Of a stretch of DNA of 64,000 nucleotides, positions 25,323 to 34,499 are shown in pieces; position 1 is the stretch's first letter; each line of letters starts with the position of its first letter. The stretch lies in NCBI RefSeq assembly GCF_031454185.1, contig NZ_JAVDQI010000001.1:372001-436000 (forward strand). Direction: 5' to 3'. Source of the stretch: Methanococcoides alaskense (GTDB lineage Archaea > Halobacteriota > Methanosarcinia > Methanosarcinales > Methanosarcinaceae). Below the pieces are notes generated by a model. That model had not been told where the DNA came from and ran no database searches. It saw nothing but the letters and a program-made list of their open reading frames with translations. Both the position numbers and the translations under genes were made by a program.

Positions 25323-26657
25323 TTACTTGAACAAACGTTCAACTTTTTGATGTGCAGAAGGTAATAAGAACACAAGGACACGATCCCCTTCTTTAATGAT
25401 ATAATTACCACGGGGAACGAACGTATCCCCTTTATGCACCACCATACATACCAAGGCACCCTCAGGGAACGGTACGTTCTTCAAAGGTTTACCGGTTACC
25501 TTGGAGGTACTGGATGCAATATACTCTATGATCTCGGCCTTTTCACCTTCGATCATTGTCAATGCTTCAATACCAGTACCCATCGTCAATTTCAGAACTT
25601 CATTGATCGTAGCTTCCCTTGGACTTACCGCACGGTCCACGCCCACCAATTCGAACAATGGCACATAATCAAGATGGTCAGCCCTTACAATAACCTTCTT
25701 TGCACCAAGTTGCTTGGAAAGAAGAGCACATAACAGATTTTTCTCATCACTGTCAGTAACGGAGATCACAACATCCATATCCTGGACACCCTCTTCTTTT
25801 AAAAGATGTATATCGGTCCCATTTCCTTTCAGGATAAGAACTTTTGGAAGGAGATCTGCAATAGCTTCACATCTATCCAGATTCTTTTCAATTATCTTGA
25901 TACTCGTGTTGCTTTTCTCCAGAAGCTTTGCAAGATAGAAACCAACTGCCCCACCGCCAATAATGAGAACTCGCTTCACACTTTCCGTATGCCCGGCAAA
26001 GAGGTTACCAATGTCCATCATGGCATCGGATTTACCGATGACCACAACATGGTCACCTTTGTGAATGACATCGTCACCATGTGGAATAATAATATTAGAT
26101 TCTCTATAGAGTGCACTCACGATACAACATTCGGAAAGATCAAGGTCTTTCATTTTTTTGTCAACAAGATCGCTTTCATCTGATACAACGAATTCCATCA
26201 TCTTGACCTTTCCATCTGCAAACACCTCAGCATCTATTGCAGAAGGCATAGAAAGGATCTCAGCCACCTCAGAAGCCAAAGCAAGCTCAGGGCAGATCAT
26301 GACATCGATACCCACCTGAGTGCGCGTTGCAACAGGCCTGTCGATATAATCAGGGTTCGTTACCCTCGCCATTGTCTTGAGCTGTTTGTGTAAAGGAGAT
26401 ATCAATTTGGCAGTCGTACAGGTAACAATGTTCAATTCATCTGAACCCGTTACGGCAACAAGGAGATCAGCATCATGTATCAGATGCTCAAGAATAGAAA
26501 CGTTCGCACCATTACCCTGAATCACCTGTACATCCAGTTCATCAGCTCTCGCACATGCGTCCTCATCAATATCAATGACAACAACATCATTGTTGAGATA
26601 GAGAGAACTTGCAATATGAAATCCCACTTCTCCAGCACCTACGATAATTATCTTCAT
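25323..26657 (-). CDS. trkA: Trk potassium uptake regulator TrkA
   Basis: The protein has 444 residues in a duplicated plan. There are two TrkA-N (RCK Rossmann) domains, starting MKIIIVGAGEVGFHIA and, near residue 228, RVLIIGGGAVGFYLA. Each is followed by a TrkA-C ligand domain. It binds NAD(H) or nucleotides and forms the cytoplasmic gating ring of the TrkH channel encoded just downstream. The length and two-domain structure match bacterial and archaeal TrkA. Confidence 0.95.
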   Translation of the reverse strand: MKIIIVGAGEVGFHIASSLYLNNDVVVIDIDEDACARADELDVQVIQGNGANVSILEHLIHDADLLVAVTGSDELNIVTCTTAKLISPLHKQLKTMARVTNPDYIDRPVATRTQVGIDVMICPELALASEVAEILSMPSAIDAEVFADGKVKMMEFVVSDESDLVDKKMKDLDLSECCIVSALYRESNIIIPHGDDVIHKGDHVVVIGKSDAMMDIGNLFAGHTESVKRVLIIGGGAVGFYLAKLLEKSNTSIKIIEKNLDRCEAIADLLPKVLILKGNGTDIHLLKEEGVQDMDVVISVTDSDEKNLLCALLSKQLGAKKVIVRADHLDYVPLFELVGVDRAVSPREATINEVLKLTMGTGIEALTMIEGEKAEIIEYIASSTSKVTGKPLKNVPFPEGALVCMVVHKGDTFVPRGNYIIKEGDRVLVFLLPSAHQKVERLFK

Positions 26658-26734
26658 AAATTACACAGCCCTGTGAAAATAATTGAAATTATAAAGAATG
26701 ATTAATGAAACATATCCATGTTAAAGGTTACTGC

Positions 26735-26777
26735 AAAAAGAAAAGAATAAAAAAGAAAATATTTAGGCACGTGCCTT
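26735..26777 (-). terminator. Terminator of the grpE-dnaK-dnaJ operon
   Basis: The palindrome AGGCACGTGCCT (26765-26776), extended to TTTAGGC/GCCTTAA, lies at the dnaJ stop. On the minus strand it is followed by a long T-rich tract (complement of about 26736-26760). The hairpin-plus-U-rich shape at the end of the operon supports termination. Confidence 0.7.
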
Positions 26778-27957
26778 AATCGACAGTGCCAACAGAATTA
26801 TCAGAGGTAGAACTCTCAAATACATTCTTCAGCTTATCAAAGAAACCTTTTTTTTTCGAACCCTTATGGTCACCATCACTGAGCCTCTCAAGTTCTTCAA
26901 GTAGATCTTTTTGTTTACCTGTAAGGTTCGTAGGTGTTTCAACGATCACCCTGACAAGCTGGTCACCCTGACCATGCCCGTGAAGATGTGGCATACCTTT
27001 ACCCTTTAAGCGTAATACAGAATGCGTCTGAGTGCCAGGTTTGATCTTCATATTCACTTTCCCATGAAGTGTAGGTACTTGTATCTCAGTACCCAAGGCT
27101 GCCTGTGAGAATGATATTGGAATTCCATAGACGATGTCATCGCCAACACGCTCGAACTTATCGTGCTGTTTGACATGGATGACAATATAGAGATCCCCCG
27201 GCGGTGCACCGGGACTGCCAGCTTCGCCTTCCCCGGACATCTTCAGTCGTAGACCTGTATCAGCACCCTTTGGAACCGAGACACCCATCTTGCGCACTTT
27301 CTTTTGTTTGCCTGAACCTCTACAAACAGGGCAGGGAGATTCAATGACCTGACCCTTGCCATGACAAGCACCACAAGTGGTTGTGGTCATGAAGTTGCCA
27401 AGCGGTGTTCTTCTTGCATGGGTTACCTGACCGCTGCCACGACATGTAGCACATGTTTTTGGACTTGTGCCTTCCTTTGCACCGCTGCCACCACAGGTTT
27501 CACAATTCTCTGCACGTGGGATATTTATCTGTACCTTTTCTCCGAAAGCAGCCTGTTCCAGCGTTACACCAAGGTCATACCTCAGGTCCGAGCCTCTTGT
27601 AGGTCCCTGCCTGCGGCGCCCTCCGCCACCAAAACCGCCACCACCTCCAAAGATACTGCCAAAGATATCACCGAGGTCACCAAAATCGCCAAAATCAGCA
27701 TTTCTAAAAATGTCTTCAGTACTGTATCGACCATCGATACCCGCATGTCCAAAACGATCATACTGCGCCTTTTTCTCAGCATCTGAAAGAACAGCATACG
27801 CTTCGGAGATCTCCTTGAACTTCTCTTCAGCATCCGCTTCTTTGTTCTTGTCAGGATGAAATTTCATCGCAAGTTTGCGGTAAGCTTTTTTCAACTCAGT
27901 ATCAGATGCATCTTTCGATACACCAAGTATTTCATAATAATCTCGCGTGGTCGACAT
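26776..27957 (-). CDS. dnaJ: Chaperone DnaJ (type I Hsp40)
   Basis: The protein has 393 residues with the full type I layout: a J-domain with HPDKN (residues ~5-70), a Gly/Phe-rich linker (FGSIFGGGGGFGGGGRRR), four CxxCxGxG zinc motifs (CETCGGSG, CATCRGSG, CGACHGKG, CPVCRGSG), and a C-terminal client-binding region. It delivers substrates to DnaK and stimulates its ATPase. In archaea this set is patchily distributed and thought to have come from bacteria. It is the third gene of the operon, 66 bp after dnaK, with Shine-Dalgarno AAAGGAG. Confidence 0.98.
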   Translation of the reverse strand: MSTTRDYYEILGVSKDASDTELKKAYRKLAMKFHPDKNKEADAEEKFKEISEAYAVLSDAEKKAQYDRFGHAGIDGRYSTEDIFRNADFGDFGDLGDIFGSIFGGGGGFGGGGRRRQGPTRGSDLRYDLGVTLEQAAFGEKVQINIPRAENCETCGGSGAKEGTSPKTCATCRGSGQVTHARRTPLGNFMTTTTCGACHGKGQVIESPCPVCRGSGKQKKVRKMGVSVPKGADTGLRLKMSGEGEAGSPGAPPGDLYIVIHVKQHDKFERVGDDIVYGIPISFSQAALGTEIQVPTLHGKVNMKIKPGTQTHSVLRLKGKGMPHLHGHGQGDQLVRVIVETPTNLTGKQKDLLEELERLSDGDHKGSKKKGFFDKLKNVFESSTSDNSVGTVD

Positions 27958-28023
27958 TAGAACTCCTTTGAAGGTAAATAAAAGTGCAGATGGAAATCAT
28001 CTGCACATATTGCCTTCAGGTAT

Positions 28024-29886
28024 TTATTTGTCTTCGTCAACAACTTCATAGTCCGCATCAACGACATCATCATCTGATGCAGAGCCAGTTGATGAAGGAC
28101 CACTTGCGCCTTCAGAAGCTTCAGCTCCGGCACCAGCCTCTTTCTGAGCTTTCTCGTACATTGCAGCAGAAACCTTATAGACAGATTCCTGAAGTGCTTC
28201 TGTTTTGCTCTTGATAGCCTCGAGGTCTTCCCCTTCAAGTGCAGTGTTCAACTCAGCTATCGCAGCTTCGATCTGCTCTTTCTGCTGATCGGTTGCAACA
28301 TCTCCAGCTTCCTTCAAGGTCTTTTCAGCAGCATTGACAAGAGAGTCAGCATTGTTCCTTGTCTCGACCTCTTCCTTACGTGCCTGATCTTCCTCAGCGT
28401 GCAACTCTGCGTCCTTTACCATCCTTTCGATCTCATCATCGGACAATCCACCAGGTTTCTGTATGGATATGGACTGTTCTTTACCAGTTCCGAGATCCTT
28501 TGCATTAACATGAAGGATACCATTGGAATCGATATCGAATGATACTTCGATCTGTGGAATTCCTCTTGGTGCAGGTGGTATGCCGTCAAGCACAAAGCGA
28601 CCGAGGGTCTTGTTCGCAGATGCGATACCACGTTCGCCCTGCAGGATATGGATCTCCACAGATGGCTGGCTATCTGCCGCAGTTGAGAATATCTGGCTCT
28701 TCTTAACAGGAATTGTAGTGTTTCTCTCGATAAGTGGTGTTGCAACCCCTCCGAGAGTTTCTATACCCATTGTCAGTGGTGTGACATCGAGAAGGAGAAC
28801 ATCGTGGACCTCTCCAGAGAGTACGCCTGCCTGAATAGCTGCACCAACTGCAACTGCCTCATCAGGATTGATGTTCTTGTATGGGTCCTTTTCGATGAAG
28901 TTCTTGACAAGATCATATACTGCAGGGGTCCTTGTAGAACCACCGATAAGAAGTACACGGTCAATGTCCTTTGTGGTCAACTTCGCATCACTAAGAGCCA
29001 TCTTCATTGATTCGAGGGTCTTAGCCACAAGGTCTTCGGTCATCTTCTCGAACTGTGCTCTTGTAAGGTCAATATCGATATGTTTTGGCTGACCATTGGA
29101 ATCCGCTGTAATGAACGGAAGATTCACATTTGTAGAAGCAACACCGGAAAGCTCGATCTTTGCTTTCTCTGCAGCATCATTGAGACGCTGGAGGGCAGCT
29201 TTGTCATTTGACAGATCGATGCCTTCAGCCTTCTTGAATTCCTCAACAAGGAACTCTGTGATCCTCTGATCAAAATCATCTCCACCAAGGTGAGTATCAC
29301 CGCTTGTGGAAAGCACTTCAAATACACCATCGCCCAACTCAAGGATGGATACATCGAAAGTACCTCCCCCGAGATCGTAAACGAGGATCTTGTGGTCGCC
29401 TTCCTCTTTCTCAAGACCATATGCAAGAGATGCTGCAGTAGGCTCATTGATGATCCTTAGGACCTCAAGACCTGCGATCTGTCCGGCATCTTTGGTAGCC
29501 TGTCTCTGAGAATCATTAAAATAAGCAGGTACAGTGATAACCGTCTGAGTGATGGTCTCACCTATATAAGCCTCAGCGTCATCCTTGAGCTTCCTCAGGA
29601 TCATAGCGGAAACTTCTTGCGGAGTGTAATCCTTACCGTTGAGATTGACATTATAGTCGCCTTCACCGATATGACGTTTGATAGAACTTACACTGTTCCC
29701 AGGGTTAGCTATCATCTGTCTTTTTGCTACCTGACCTACAAGCTTGTCTCCCTTCTTAGAAAAACCAACCACTGATGGAGTTGTTCTTCCACCTTCAGCG
29801 TTTGGAATTACAGTAGGTTTACCGCCTTCGATCACAGCCATACATGAATTAGTAGTTCCAAGGTCAATACCCAATATCTTTCCCAT
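28024..29886 (-). CDS. dnaK: Chaperone DnaK (Hsp70)
   Basis: The protein has 620 residues with the Hsp70 signatures GIDLGTTNS at the N-terminus, VYDLGGGTFDVSIL and VLLIGGSTRTPAV in the ATPase domain, then the substrate-binding domain and a helical lid ending in an acidic tail (DVVDADYEVVDEDK). The ATPase domain lacks the large loop seen in Gram-negative DnaK when judged by length. GrpE and DnaJ are encoded before and after it. Confidence 0.98.
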   Translation of the reverse strand: MGKILGIDLGTTNSCMAVIEGGKPTVIPNAEGGRTTPSVVGFSKKGDKLVGQVAKRQMIANPGNSVSSIKRHIGEGDYNVNLNGKDYTPQEVSAMILRKLKDDAEAYIGETITQTVITVPAYFNDSQRQATKDAGQIAGLEVLRIINEPTAASLAYGLEKEEGDHKILVYDLGGGTFDVSILELGDGVFEVLSTSGDTHLGGDDFDQRITEFLVEEFKKAEGIDLSNDKAALQRLNDAAEKAKIELSGVASTNVNLPFITADSNGQPKHIDIDLTRAQFEKMTEDLVAKTLESMKMALSDAKLTTKDIDRVLLIGGSTRTPAVYDLVKNFIEKDPYKNINPDEAVAVGAAIQAGVLSGEVHDVLLLDVTPLTMGIETLGGVATPLIERNTTIPVKKSQIFSTAADSQPSVEIHILQGERGIASANKTLGRFVLDGIPPAPRGIPQIEVSFDIDSNGILHVNAKDLGTGKEQSISIQKPGGLSDDEIERMVKDAELHAEEDQARKEEVETRNNADSLVNAAEKTLKEAGDVATDQQKEQIEAAIAELNTALEGEDLEAIKSKTEALQESVYKVSAAMYEKAQKEAGAGAEASEGASGPSSTGSASDDDVVDADYEVVDEDK

Positions 29887-29943
29887 AATAATACCTCACT
29901 TATATTTGATTAAAATCAGATTAACGGTAGTCTAGTTAGTTCT

Positions 29944-29962
29944 TTCGTAAAAGATACGAAAC
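29944..29962 (-). repeat. Inverted repeat between grpE and dnaK
   Basis: TTTCGT (29944-29949) and ACGAAA (29957-29962) form a 6-bp perfect inverted repeat with a 7-nt loop, directly after the grpE stop. It may be an RNA processing or stability element in the operon transcript, or an operator for an internal dnaK promoter. It is not the bacterial CIRCE sequence. Confidence 0.35.
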
Positions 29963-29964
29963 GT

Positions 29965-30540
29965 TCATTCCTCATCCGGATTCTGTGCAACTGTGACCAT
30001 CGCATGACGGATGACCTTTGAGTTTAGCTCATAACCAGCTTTACAGACATCAACAATATGCTGGTCAGCATGCTCAGTAGTCTGCACATGCATCATAGCC
30101 TCATGAAAATGGGGATCAAATTCCTTACCCTCGCAATCTACCATCGTAAGACCTTCTTTTTCAAGGATAGATGTGAATTGCTTGAACACCATTTCAACGC
30201 CTTCTATAATGGAGTTCACATCATCTGCCTTTTTAGCAGATTCGAGAGCACGCTCAAAGTTGTCACGTACCTCAAGCAACTCAACCATTATTTTTTCAAG
30301 AGCAAAATTTCGAAATTCTTCTTTTTCCCGCAGGCTTCGATTTCTGAAATTCTCAAATTCCGCCCTCTGGCGCATTATTTGTTCATTTAGTTCAGCGATC
30401 TGAGAATCACAGGAAGTTTGCAGATCCTCTGTGCTATCAGAAGCATTTTCCTTTAAGGCTTCTACATTCTCATCTGCACAGCACGTACAAGGATCGGACT
30501 TCTTCTCAGATTTAGATTTCTTTCCAAATTTACCTGTCAT
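29965..30540 (-). CDS. grpE: Nucleotide exchange factor GrpE
   Basis: The protein has 191 residues. A charged N-terminal tail containing CTCC leads into a long coiled-coil (residues ~50-110, with AEFENFRNRSLREKEEFRNFALEKIMVELLEVRDNFERAL) and the beta domain with EGKEFDPHFHEAMMHV...VVDVCKAGYELNSKVIRHAMVTVAQ. It exchanges ADP for ATP on DnaK. It is the first gene of the heat-shock operon. The CTCC pair in the tail is unusual for GrpE and has no obvious role. Confidence 0.96.
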   Translation of the reverse strand: MTGKFGKKSKSEKKSDPCTCCADENVEALKENASDSTEDLQTSCDSQIAELNEQIMRQRAEFENFRNRSLREKEEFRNFALEKIMVELLEVRDNFERALESAKKADDVNSIIEGVEMVFKQFTSILEKEGLTMVDCEGKEFDPHFHEAMMHVQTTEHADQHIVDVCKAGYELNSKVIRHAMVTVAQNPDEE

Positions 30541-30598
30541 TTCTCACGACTCCGCCATAATTTGTGAGCGGTATAATAATAACAGCTGGTTGTTTGAT

Positions 30599-30613
30599 GT
30601 TCTATAAATATGT
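30599..30613 (-). promoter_or_regulatory. grpE: Probable TATA box of the heat-shock operon
   Basis: On the minus strand the sequence ATATTTATAGAAC (complement of about 30599-30612) is the best TATA-like element upstream of grpE. It would start transcription near 30575-30580, about 35-40 nt before the grpE start. A second, weaker TATTATTATA lies closer to the gene at about 30574-30583. Confidence 0.4.
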
Positions 30614-30691
30614 ATCGGTTAGAAAAAAATACGTAATAATAAATAGCATAGACAAAAAAATAATCACAAAGCCAGTCCCGATCCGATAGGA

Positions 30692-31105
30692 TCAGGCATA
30701 ATCGGTTTGCATCTTATAAGATAATAATTTGACAAGCAACATACTGGCGATCATACACAACGCAAGTGCGGAGACCATCTTATCCCAACCCAGTGCCTCA
30801 AGCCCACCAGTTCGCACAAGCTCAACGCCTCCAAAGAATGAGAAAATGGAGAGCGTAGCTGCAAATGAGACCACACACCCGCCAATAAGTGCACCGACCT
30901 GATCGGCACCCCTCATTTCAAAGAAGACAGAACCTACAATGAACAATACAGCAAAGATCAGTAATATCATTGAAGATGGCATCGGACTTTTACCGGTCGC
31001 GAAAATGTTCATTACACCCAAGGCCATGCCTATCATGAATAAAGACAATGTGCCTGAAACTGCCAGTGCCTGTACAAAAGGATTATCTGAAATATCGATA
31101 TCCAT
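30692..31105 (-). CDS. Small membrane protein of unknown function
   Basis: This 137-residue protein has four predicted membrane helices: LSLFMIGMALGVMNIF, SSMILLIFAVLFIVGSVFF, VGALIGGCVVSFAATLSIFSF and MVSALALCMIASMLLVKLL. There is a clear Shine-Dalgarno (GAGGGATGATAAGGG region) before the ATG. I do not recognise the family. It lies upstream of grpE on the same strand, but 150 bp and a likely promoter separate them, so co-transcription is not certain. Confidence 0.65.
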   Translation of the reverse strand: MDIDISDNPFVQALAVSGTLSLFMIGMALGVMNIFATGKSPMPSSMILLIFAVLFIVGSVFFEMRGADQVGALIGGCVVSFAATLSIFSFFGGVELVRTGGLEALGWDKMVSALALCMIASMLLVKLLSYKMQTDYA

Positions 31106-31237
31106 CCCTTATCATCCCTCGTTCTGTAATTGTATTGCTTCTATATATATTAATTGTTAAGAATATAGCATTAAAAGAATTGAATATAGGATAAAGTCAC
31201 AGTAACTAACAAATAAGATGATATAATCTCAGCTTAT

Positions 31238-32161
31238 ATGAAAATACTTCTTTCTGAATACGCTGTCAGCACAGGGATGAGCGGCACCTACCTCCTAGAA
31301 GGAAAAGCAATGCTATCCACCCTGGCATCCAGCTTTTCGCGTCTCGGGCACGAAGTGATATACACAACCTCCGATGTGACCATCGAGCATGGGAAACCTG
31401 TCAGATCATCCGAAGAAGATATCGAAGCAACGATAAGCAAATGTGCCAAAGAATGTGATGCGGGACTCGTCATAGCCCCCGAAGAGATCCTTCCGGGACT
31501 TACAGCAATAATCGAGGATAATACACTGAACCTTGGTTGTTCCCCGGATGCAGTATCCATCTGTTCGGATAAACTTGAATGTACCAGAATGCTCGAAAAT
31601 GCAGGGCTTGCAGTACCCAGAACATATGCACCCGGACAAAAGATGCCACCGGAAGGATGCTGGGTAACAAAACCCAGATATGGTTGTGCATCTGAAGATA
31701 CTTTTGTTTGCCACCGACCAGATATTAAAAGCAGCCATATTGCAACCGAATATATCAAAGGCGAACATCTAAGTGTTAGCCTGATCTGCGGAAAAGAACA
31801 GCTCCCCCTCACAGTGAACGCACAGAGGATGGAGATAGACCCCACAAAGGATGCTTCCAGGATAGAATATTGCGGTTGTACAACCCCATACAGGACAGAT
31901 AGAGAACAAGAGCTCTATGATGTAGCAAAGAAAGCTACAAGAGCATTAGGGTGCAATGGTTACGTAGGCGTGGACATCATACTTGGGGACAGACCGTACA
32001 TAGTAGATGTCAATCCAAGACCTACAACATCCCTTGTGGGCATTACAAAGATAATGGACAAGGAGATAGCAGAACTTCTCCTCAAGAACGGGATGGGAGA
32101 AACACTACCAAAAATAAAAATAACCGGAGAATATTCATTCACCAAAGAGGAACTGAGATGA
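31238..32161 (+). CDS. mfnD: Tyramine--L-glutamate ligase MfnD (ATP-grasp)
   Basis: The protein has 307 residues and the ATP-grasp plan: an N-terminal pre-ATP-grasp domain (MKILLSEYAVSTGMSGTYLLEGKAML), an ATP-binding region with WVTKPRYGCASEDTF and YIKGEHLSVSLICG, and a metal-binding C-terminal VGVDIILGDRPYIVDVNPRPTTS. In methanofuran biosynthesis MfnD joins glutamate to tyramine. The call is supported by the next two genes, which encode the later furan-side steps. The start has no Shine-Dalgarno and may be leaderless. The stop overlaps the next start (ATGA). Confidence 0.9.
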   Translation: MKILLSEYAVSTGMSGTYLLEGKAMLSTLASSFSRLGHEVIYTTSDVTIEHGKPVRSSEEDIEATISKCAKECDAGLVIAPEEILPGLTAIIEDNTLNLGCSPDAVSICSDKLECTRMLENAGLAVPRTYAPGQKMPPEGCWVTKPRYGCASEDTFVCHRPDIKSSHIATEYIKGEHLSVSLICGKEQLPLTVNAQRMEIDPTKDASRIEYCGCTTPYRTDREQELYDVAKKATRALGCNGYVGVDIILGDRPYIVDVNPRPTTSLVGITKIMDKEIAELLLKNGMGETLPKIKITGEYSFTKEELR

Positions 32162-33135
32162 AATATATAGGAATAGACATCGGCGGAGCAAACACCAAAG
32201 TTGCATCAAGTGATAGTGAGATTACAGAATTGCTCTACATTCCGCTCTGGAAAGACACGACCCTTCCATCCGCACTTAAGGAACTGGCAAATAGGCTTCG
32301 ACCCGACGGATTGGCAGTTGTTATGACAGGAGAGCTGGCAGACTGTTTTGTCGACAAGGAAGAAGGTATCAAGTTCATAATGGATGCAGTGAACAACGCC
32401 TTCGAATGTGAAGTGAGATACGTCAACAACACAGGTAATTTCCAGGAAAGGACACAAAGCAGCAGAGAACTTGCCGCTGCAAACTGGGCTGCATCTGCCC
32501 GCCTGATAGGAGAAGAGGTAGGAGATTGCATTTTTGTGGACGTAGGCAGCACCACCAGTGATGTGATACCCATCAAGAACGGAAAACATGTTGCAGGACA
32601 CACTGATTTTTCAAGATTGCTTAGAGATGAACTGTTCTATGCAGGCACATTGCGCACGAACCTTGCGGCATTACTTGAAACCGTGGACCTTGATGTTGGC
32701 ACATGCAGAGTATCATCTGAGTTCTTTGCAAATACCGCAGATGCATATATGCTGCTTGGAGATATCGATAAAGAACTCTATACATGCGAGACCGCAGACG
32801 GTGCAGGCAAGAACATGATCGACTGCATGAGAAGACTTGCGCGCGTGGTCTGTGCAGACCTTACCGAAATAGCAGAAGATGACATATACAGGCTGGCAAA
32901 GAACGTAAAGGAAAGACAGATAGAACTGCTATGCAATTCAATATCCACAGTTGCCAAAAAGAATGACCTTGATATGATAGTATCGGCAGGTTTGGGAGAG
33001 TTCATGATAGAAGAGGCTGCAAACAGGCTCGGTATTGACTGCTTCTCAACTGCGGACAAGTGGGGCAAGGACATATCAAAGGTATTTCCCGCATATGCTG
33101 CGGCCAGATCTATGGATAAGGAAAAGAACGAATGA
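32158..33135 (+). CDS. mfnF: Methanofuran biosynthesis coupling enzyme MfnF
   Basis: The protein has 325 residues with an actin/hydantoinase-like fold: MKYIGIDIGGANTKVASSD at the start and DCIFVDVGSTTSDVIPIKNGKHV in the middle. The family was earlier called H4MPT-linked C1 transfer pathway protein. MfnF couples the diphosphorylated aminomethylfuran with gamma-glutamyl-tyramine, releasing pyrophosphate. The frame runs open further upstream inside mfnD, but the ATG at 32158 in the ATGA overlap is the natural start and gives the family's N-terminus. It is followed by mfnE. Confidence 0.9.
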   Translation: MKYIGIDIGGANTKVASSDSEITELLYIPLWKDTTLPSALKELANRLRPDGLAVVMTGELADCFVDKEEGIKFIMDAVNNAFECEVRYVNNTGNFQERTQSSRELAAANWAASARLIGEEVGDCIFVDVGSTTSDVIPIKNGKHVAGHTDFSRLLRDELFYAGTLRTNLAALLETVDLDVGTCRVSSEFFANTADAYMLLGDIDKELYTCETADGAGKNMIDCMRRLARVVCADLTEIAEDDIYRLAKNVKERQIELLCNSISTVAKKNDLDMIVSAGLGEFMIEEAANRLGIDCFSTADKWGKDISKVFPAYAAARSMDKEKNE

Positions 33136-33150
33136 GAAGGGAAATTGCTC

Positions 33151-33783
33151 ATGAAGGTCGTCCTTAAACTTGGAGGAAGTCTGATAGACAGATCAGCAGA
33201 CCTCATAGAGGCCATATCTGACCACTTTGCCGGAACCGAAAAGGGTATGCAAGTGATCATCGTGCCTGGCGGCGGCATCTTTGCCGATAATATACGTAGG
33301 ATATCCGAAGAGTATTCACTCACGGAAAACGCATCCCACTGGATGGCCATAGCAGCAATGGAACAATATGCACATCTCCTCGAAGATATTACAGGGATAC
33401 CAACCATAGAGGATACCAGCAATGTCAACGAAAATGTATCAATTCTGCTCCCATACAGACTTTTAAAGGATACGGATGAATTACCCCATTCATGGGATGT
33501 TACCTCTGACACCATTGCCGCATGGGTAGCGCAAAGGATGAATGCAAGATTTGTCAAAGCCACCGATGTTGATGGCATTTTCAATGATGGGAAAATGATA
33601 GAGGAGATGACCCTAAGAGAACTTGAGAGAATGGGAGAAACATGCGCCGACCGGATGTTGTCCAAAATGCTGATAAAGCACGGTATGGACTGCATGATCG
33701 TGAATGGAGATTATCCGGAGAGGGTGGTTGCAGCTATTGACGGAAAAAAAGTTATAGGAACTTACATCAAGGGGAATATTTAA
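33151..33783 (+). CDS. mfnE: [5-(aminomethyl)furan-3-yl]methyl phosphate kinase MfnE
   Basis: The protein has 210 residues of the amino acid kinase fold: KVVLKLGGSLIDRS at the N-terminus, VIIVPGGGIFADNIRR, SDTIAAWVAQRMNARFVKATDVDGIF. MfnE adds a second phosphate to aminomethylfuran phosphate, making the substrate used by MfnF, whose gene is directly upstream. An in-frame TTG lies two codons earlier, but the ATG with GAGAAGGG upstream is the better start. The three mfn genes form one operon with two 0- to 15-bp junctions. Confidence 0.9.
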   Translation: MKVVLKLGGSLIDRSADLIEAISDHFAGTEKGMQVIIVPGGGIFADNIRRISEEYSLTENASHWMAIAAMEQYAHLLEDITGIPTIEDTSNVNENVSILLPYRLLKDTDELPHSWDVTSDTIAAWVAQRMNARFVKATDVDGIFNDGKMIEEMTLRELERMGETCADRMLSKMLIKHGMDCMIVNGDYPERVVAAIDGKKVIGTYIKGNI

Positions 33784-33887
33784 ATTATATACCGCGTATG
33801 TACAGAAACCGTTAATAGCTTATAGCGATACAAAATGTTTCGTTCCAGCATCATACAATTTACTGAATTAAAAAGGAGATTTATAAT

Positions 33888-34052
33888 ATGGCAAAAGTTG
33901 AACAATGCACATCATGCGGAATTCACCTTGTTGAGAAAGGGTTCACAAGACTCCCTTGCCCAACATGCGAAACCGAACTTGGAAGATGTACCAAGTGCAG
34001 ACAACAGAGCAACCCTTACACATGCCCAAAATGCGGATTTGTAGGACCCTGA
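33888..34052 (+). CDS. Small zinc-finger protein (HVO_2753-like)
   Basis: The protein has 54 residues and four Cys pairs: CTSCG, CPTC, CTKC and CPKCG, forming two zinc sites. The family is conserved across Euryarchaeota next to the EF-1 beta gene. The Haloferax member HVO_2753 was reported to affect swarming and biofilm formation, and the molecular role is unknown. AAAAGGAGA provides a strong Shine-Dalgarno. The next gene, EF-1 beta, starts 9 bp after the stop, so they are co-transcribed. Confidence 0.9.
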   Translation: MAKVEQCTSCGIHLVEKGFTRLPCPTCETELGRCTKCRQQSNPYTCPKCGFVGP

Positions 34053-34061
34053 GGAATCATA

Positions 34062-34331
34062 ATGGGTGAAGTAGCAGCAACAATGAAGATCATGCCAGAG
34101 GGTGTAGATACCGACCTGGATGACCTTAAGATCAGGCTTGAAGCAGCACTACCAGAAGGCGCATCTATCTTTGGCTCAGAGATAGAACCTGTCGCATTTG
34201 GTTTGAAAGCACTTAAACTAGTAGTCCTCGTTGGCGACCTCGAAGGCGGCACAGAGCCTGTAGAAGAAGCTTTTGCAGCAGTTTCTGGTGTAGAGAGCGT
34301 ACAGGTCACCGAATTGGGAAGACCTGTTTAA
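34062..34331 (+). CDS. ef1b: Archaeal elongation factor 1-beta
   Basis: The protein has 89 residues and matches archaeal EF-1 beta over its full length: MGEVAATMKIMPEGVDTDLDDLK at the start, PVAFGLKALKLVVLVGDLEGGTEPVEEAF and SVQVTELGRPV at the end. It is the nucleotide exchange factor that reloads EF-1 alpha with GTP during translation. An oligo-T stretch right after the stop (34332-34365) can terminate the transcript before the tRNA gene. Confidence 0.97.
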   Translation: MGEVAATMKIMPEGVDTDLDDLKIRLEAALPEGASIFGSEIEPVAFGLKALKLVVLVGDLEGGTEPVEEAFAAVSGVESVQVTELGRPV

Positions 34332-34372
34332 TTTTTAATTTTTTTTATTTCTCTTTTTATTATTTATCTATA

Positions 34373-34443
34373 GGGCTCGTAGATCAGAGGGAGATCGTTA
34401 CGTTCGCAACGTAAGGCCGCGGGTTCAGATCCCGTCGTGTCCA
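34373..34443 (+). tRNA. tRNA-Ala (anticodon CGC)
   Basis: The cloverleaf folds as acceptor GGGCTCG / CGTGTCC, D arm GATC/GATC, anticodon arm TTACG-TTCGCAA-CGTAA and T arm GCGGG-TTCAGAT-CCCGT, with discriminator A. Anticodon CGC reads GCG. The G3:U70 wobble pair, the main alanine identity element, is present. Position 5:68 is a U:U mismatch where a U:A pair is usual. CCA is not encoded. Confidence 0.9.
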
Positions 34444-34499
34444 TTAGAGAGATCATTGAAATAAAGCAATAAGAGGAATAAAAAAGAGTAATAAGAGGA

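Noticed and set aside
29944..29962. CIRCE element of the heat-shock operon
   Set aside because: The inverted repeat does not have the CIRCE sequence or 9-bp arms, and no hrcA gene is present.
31951..32157. Long N-terminal extension of MfnF
   Set aside because: The extension lies inside mfnD and adds low-complexity sequence. The ATGA overlap at 32158 gives the family N-terminus.
32778..33695. 305-codon frame antisense to mfnF/mfnE
   Set aside because: It mirrors two genes with clear family motifs, and its composition is of the Ser-rich shadow type.
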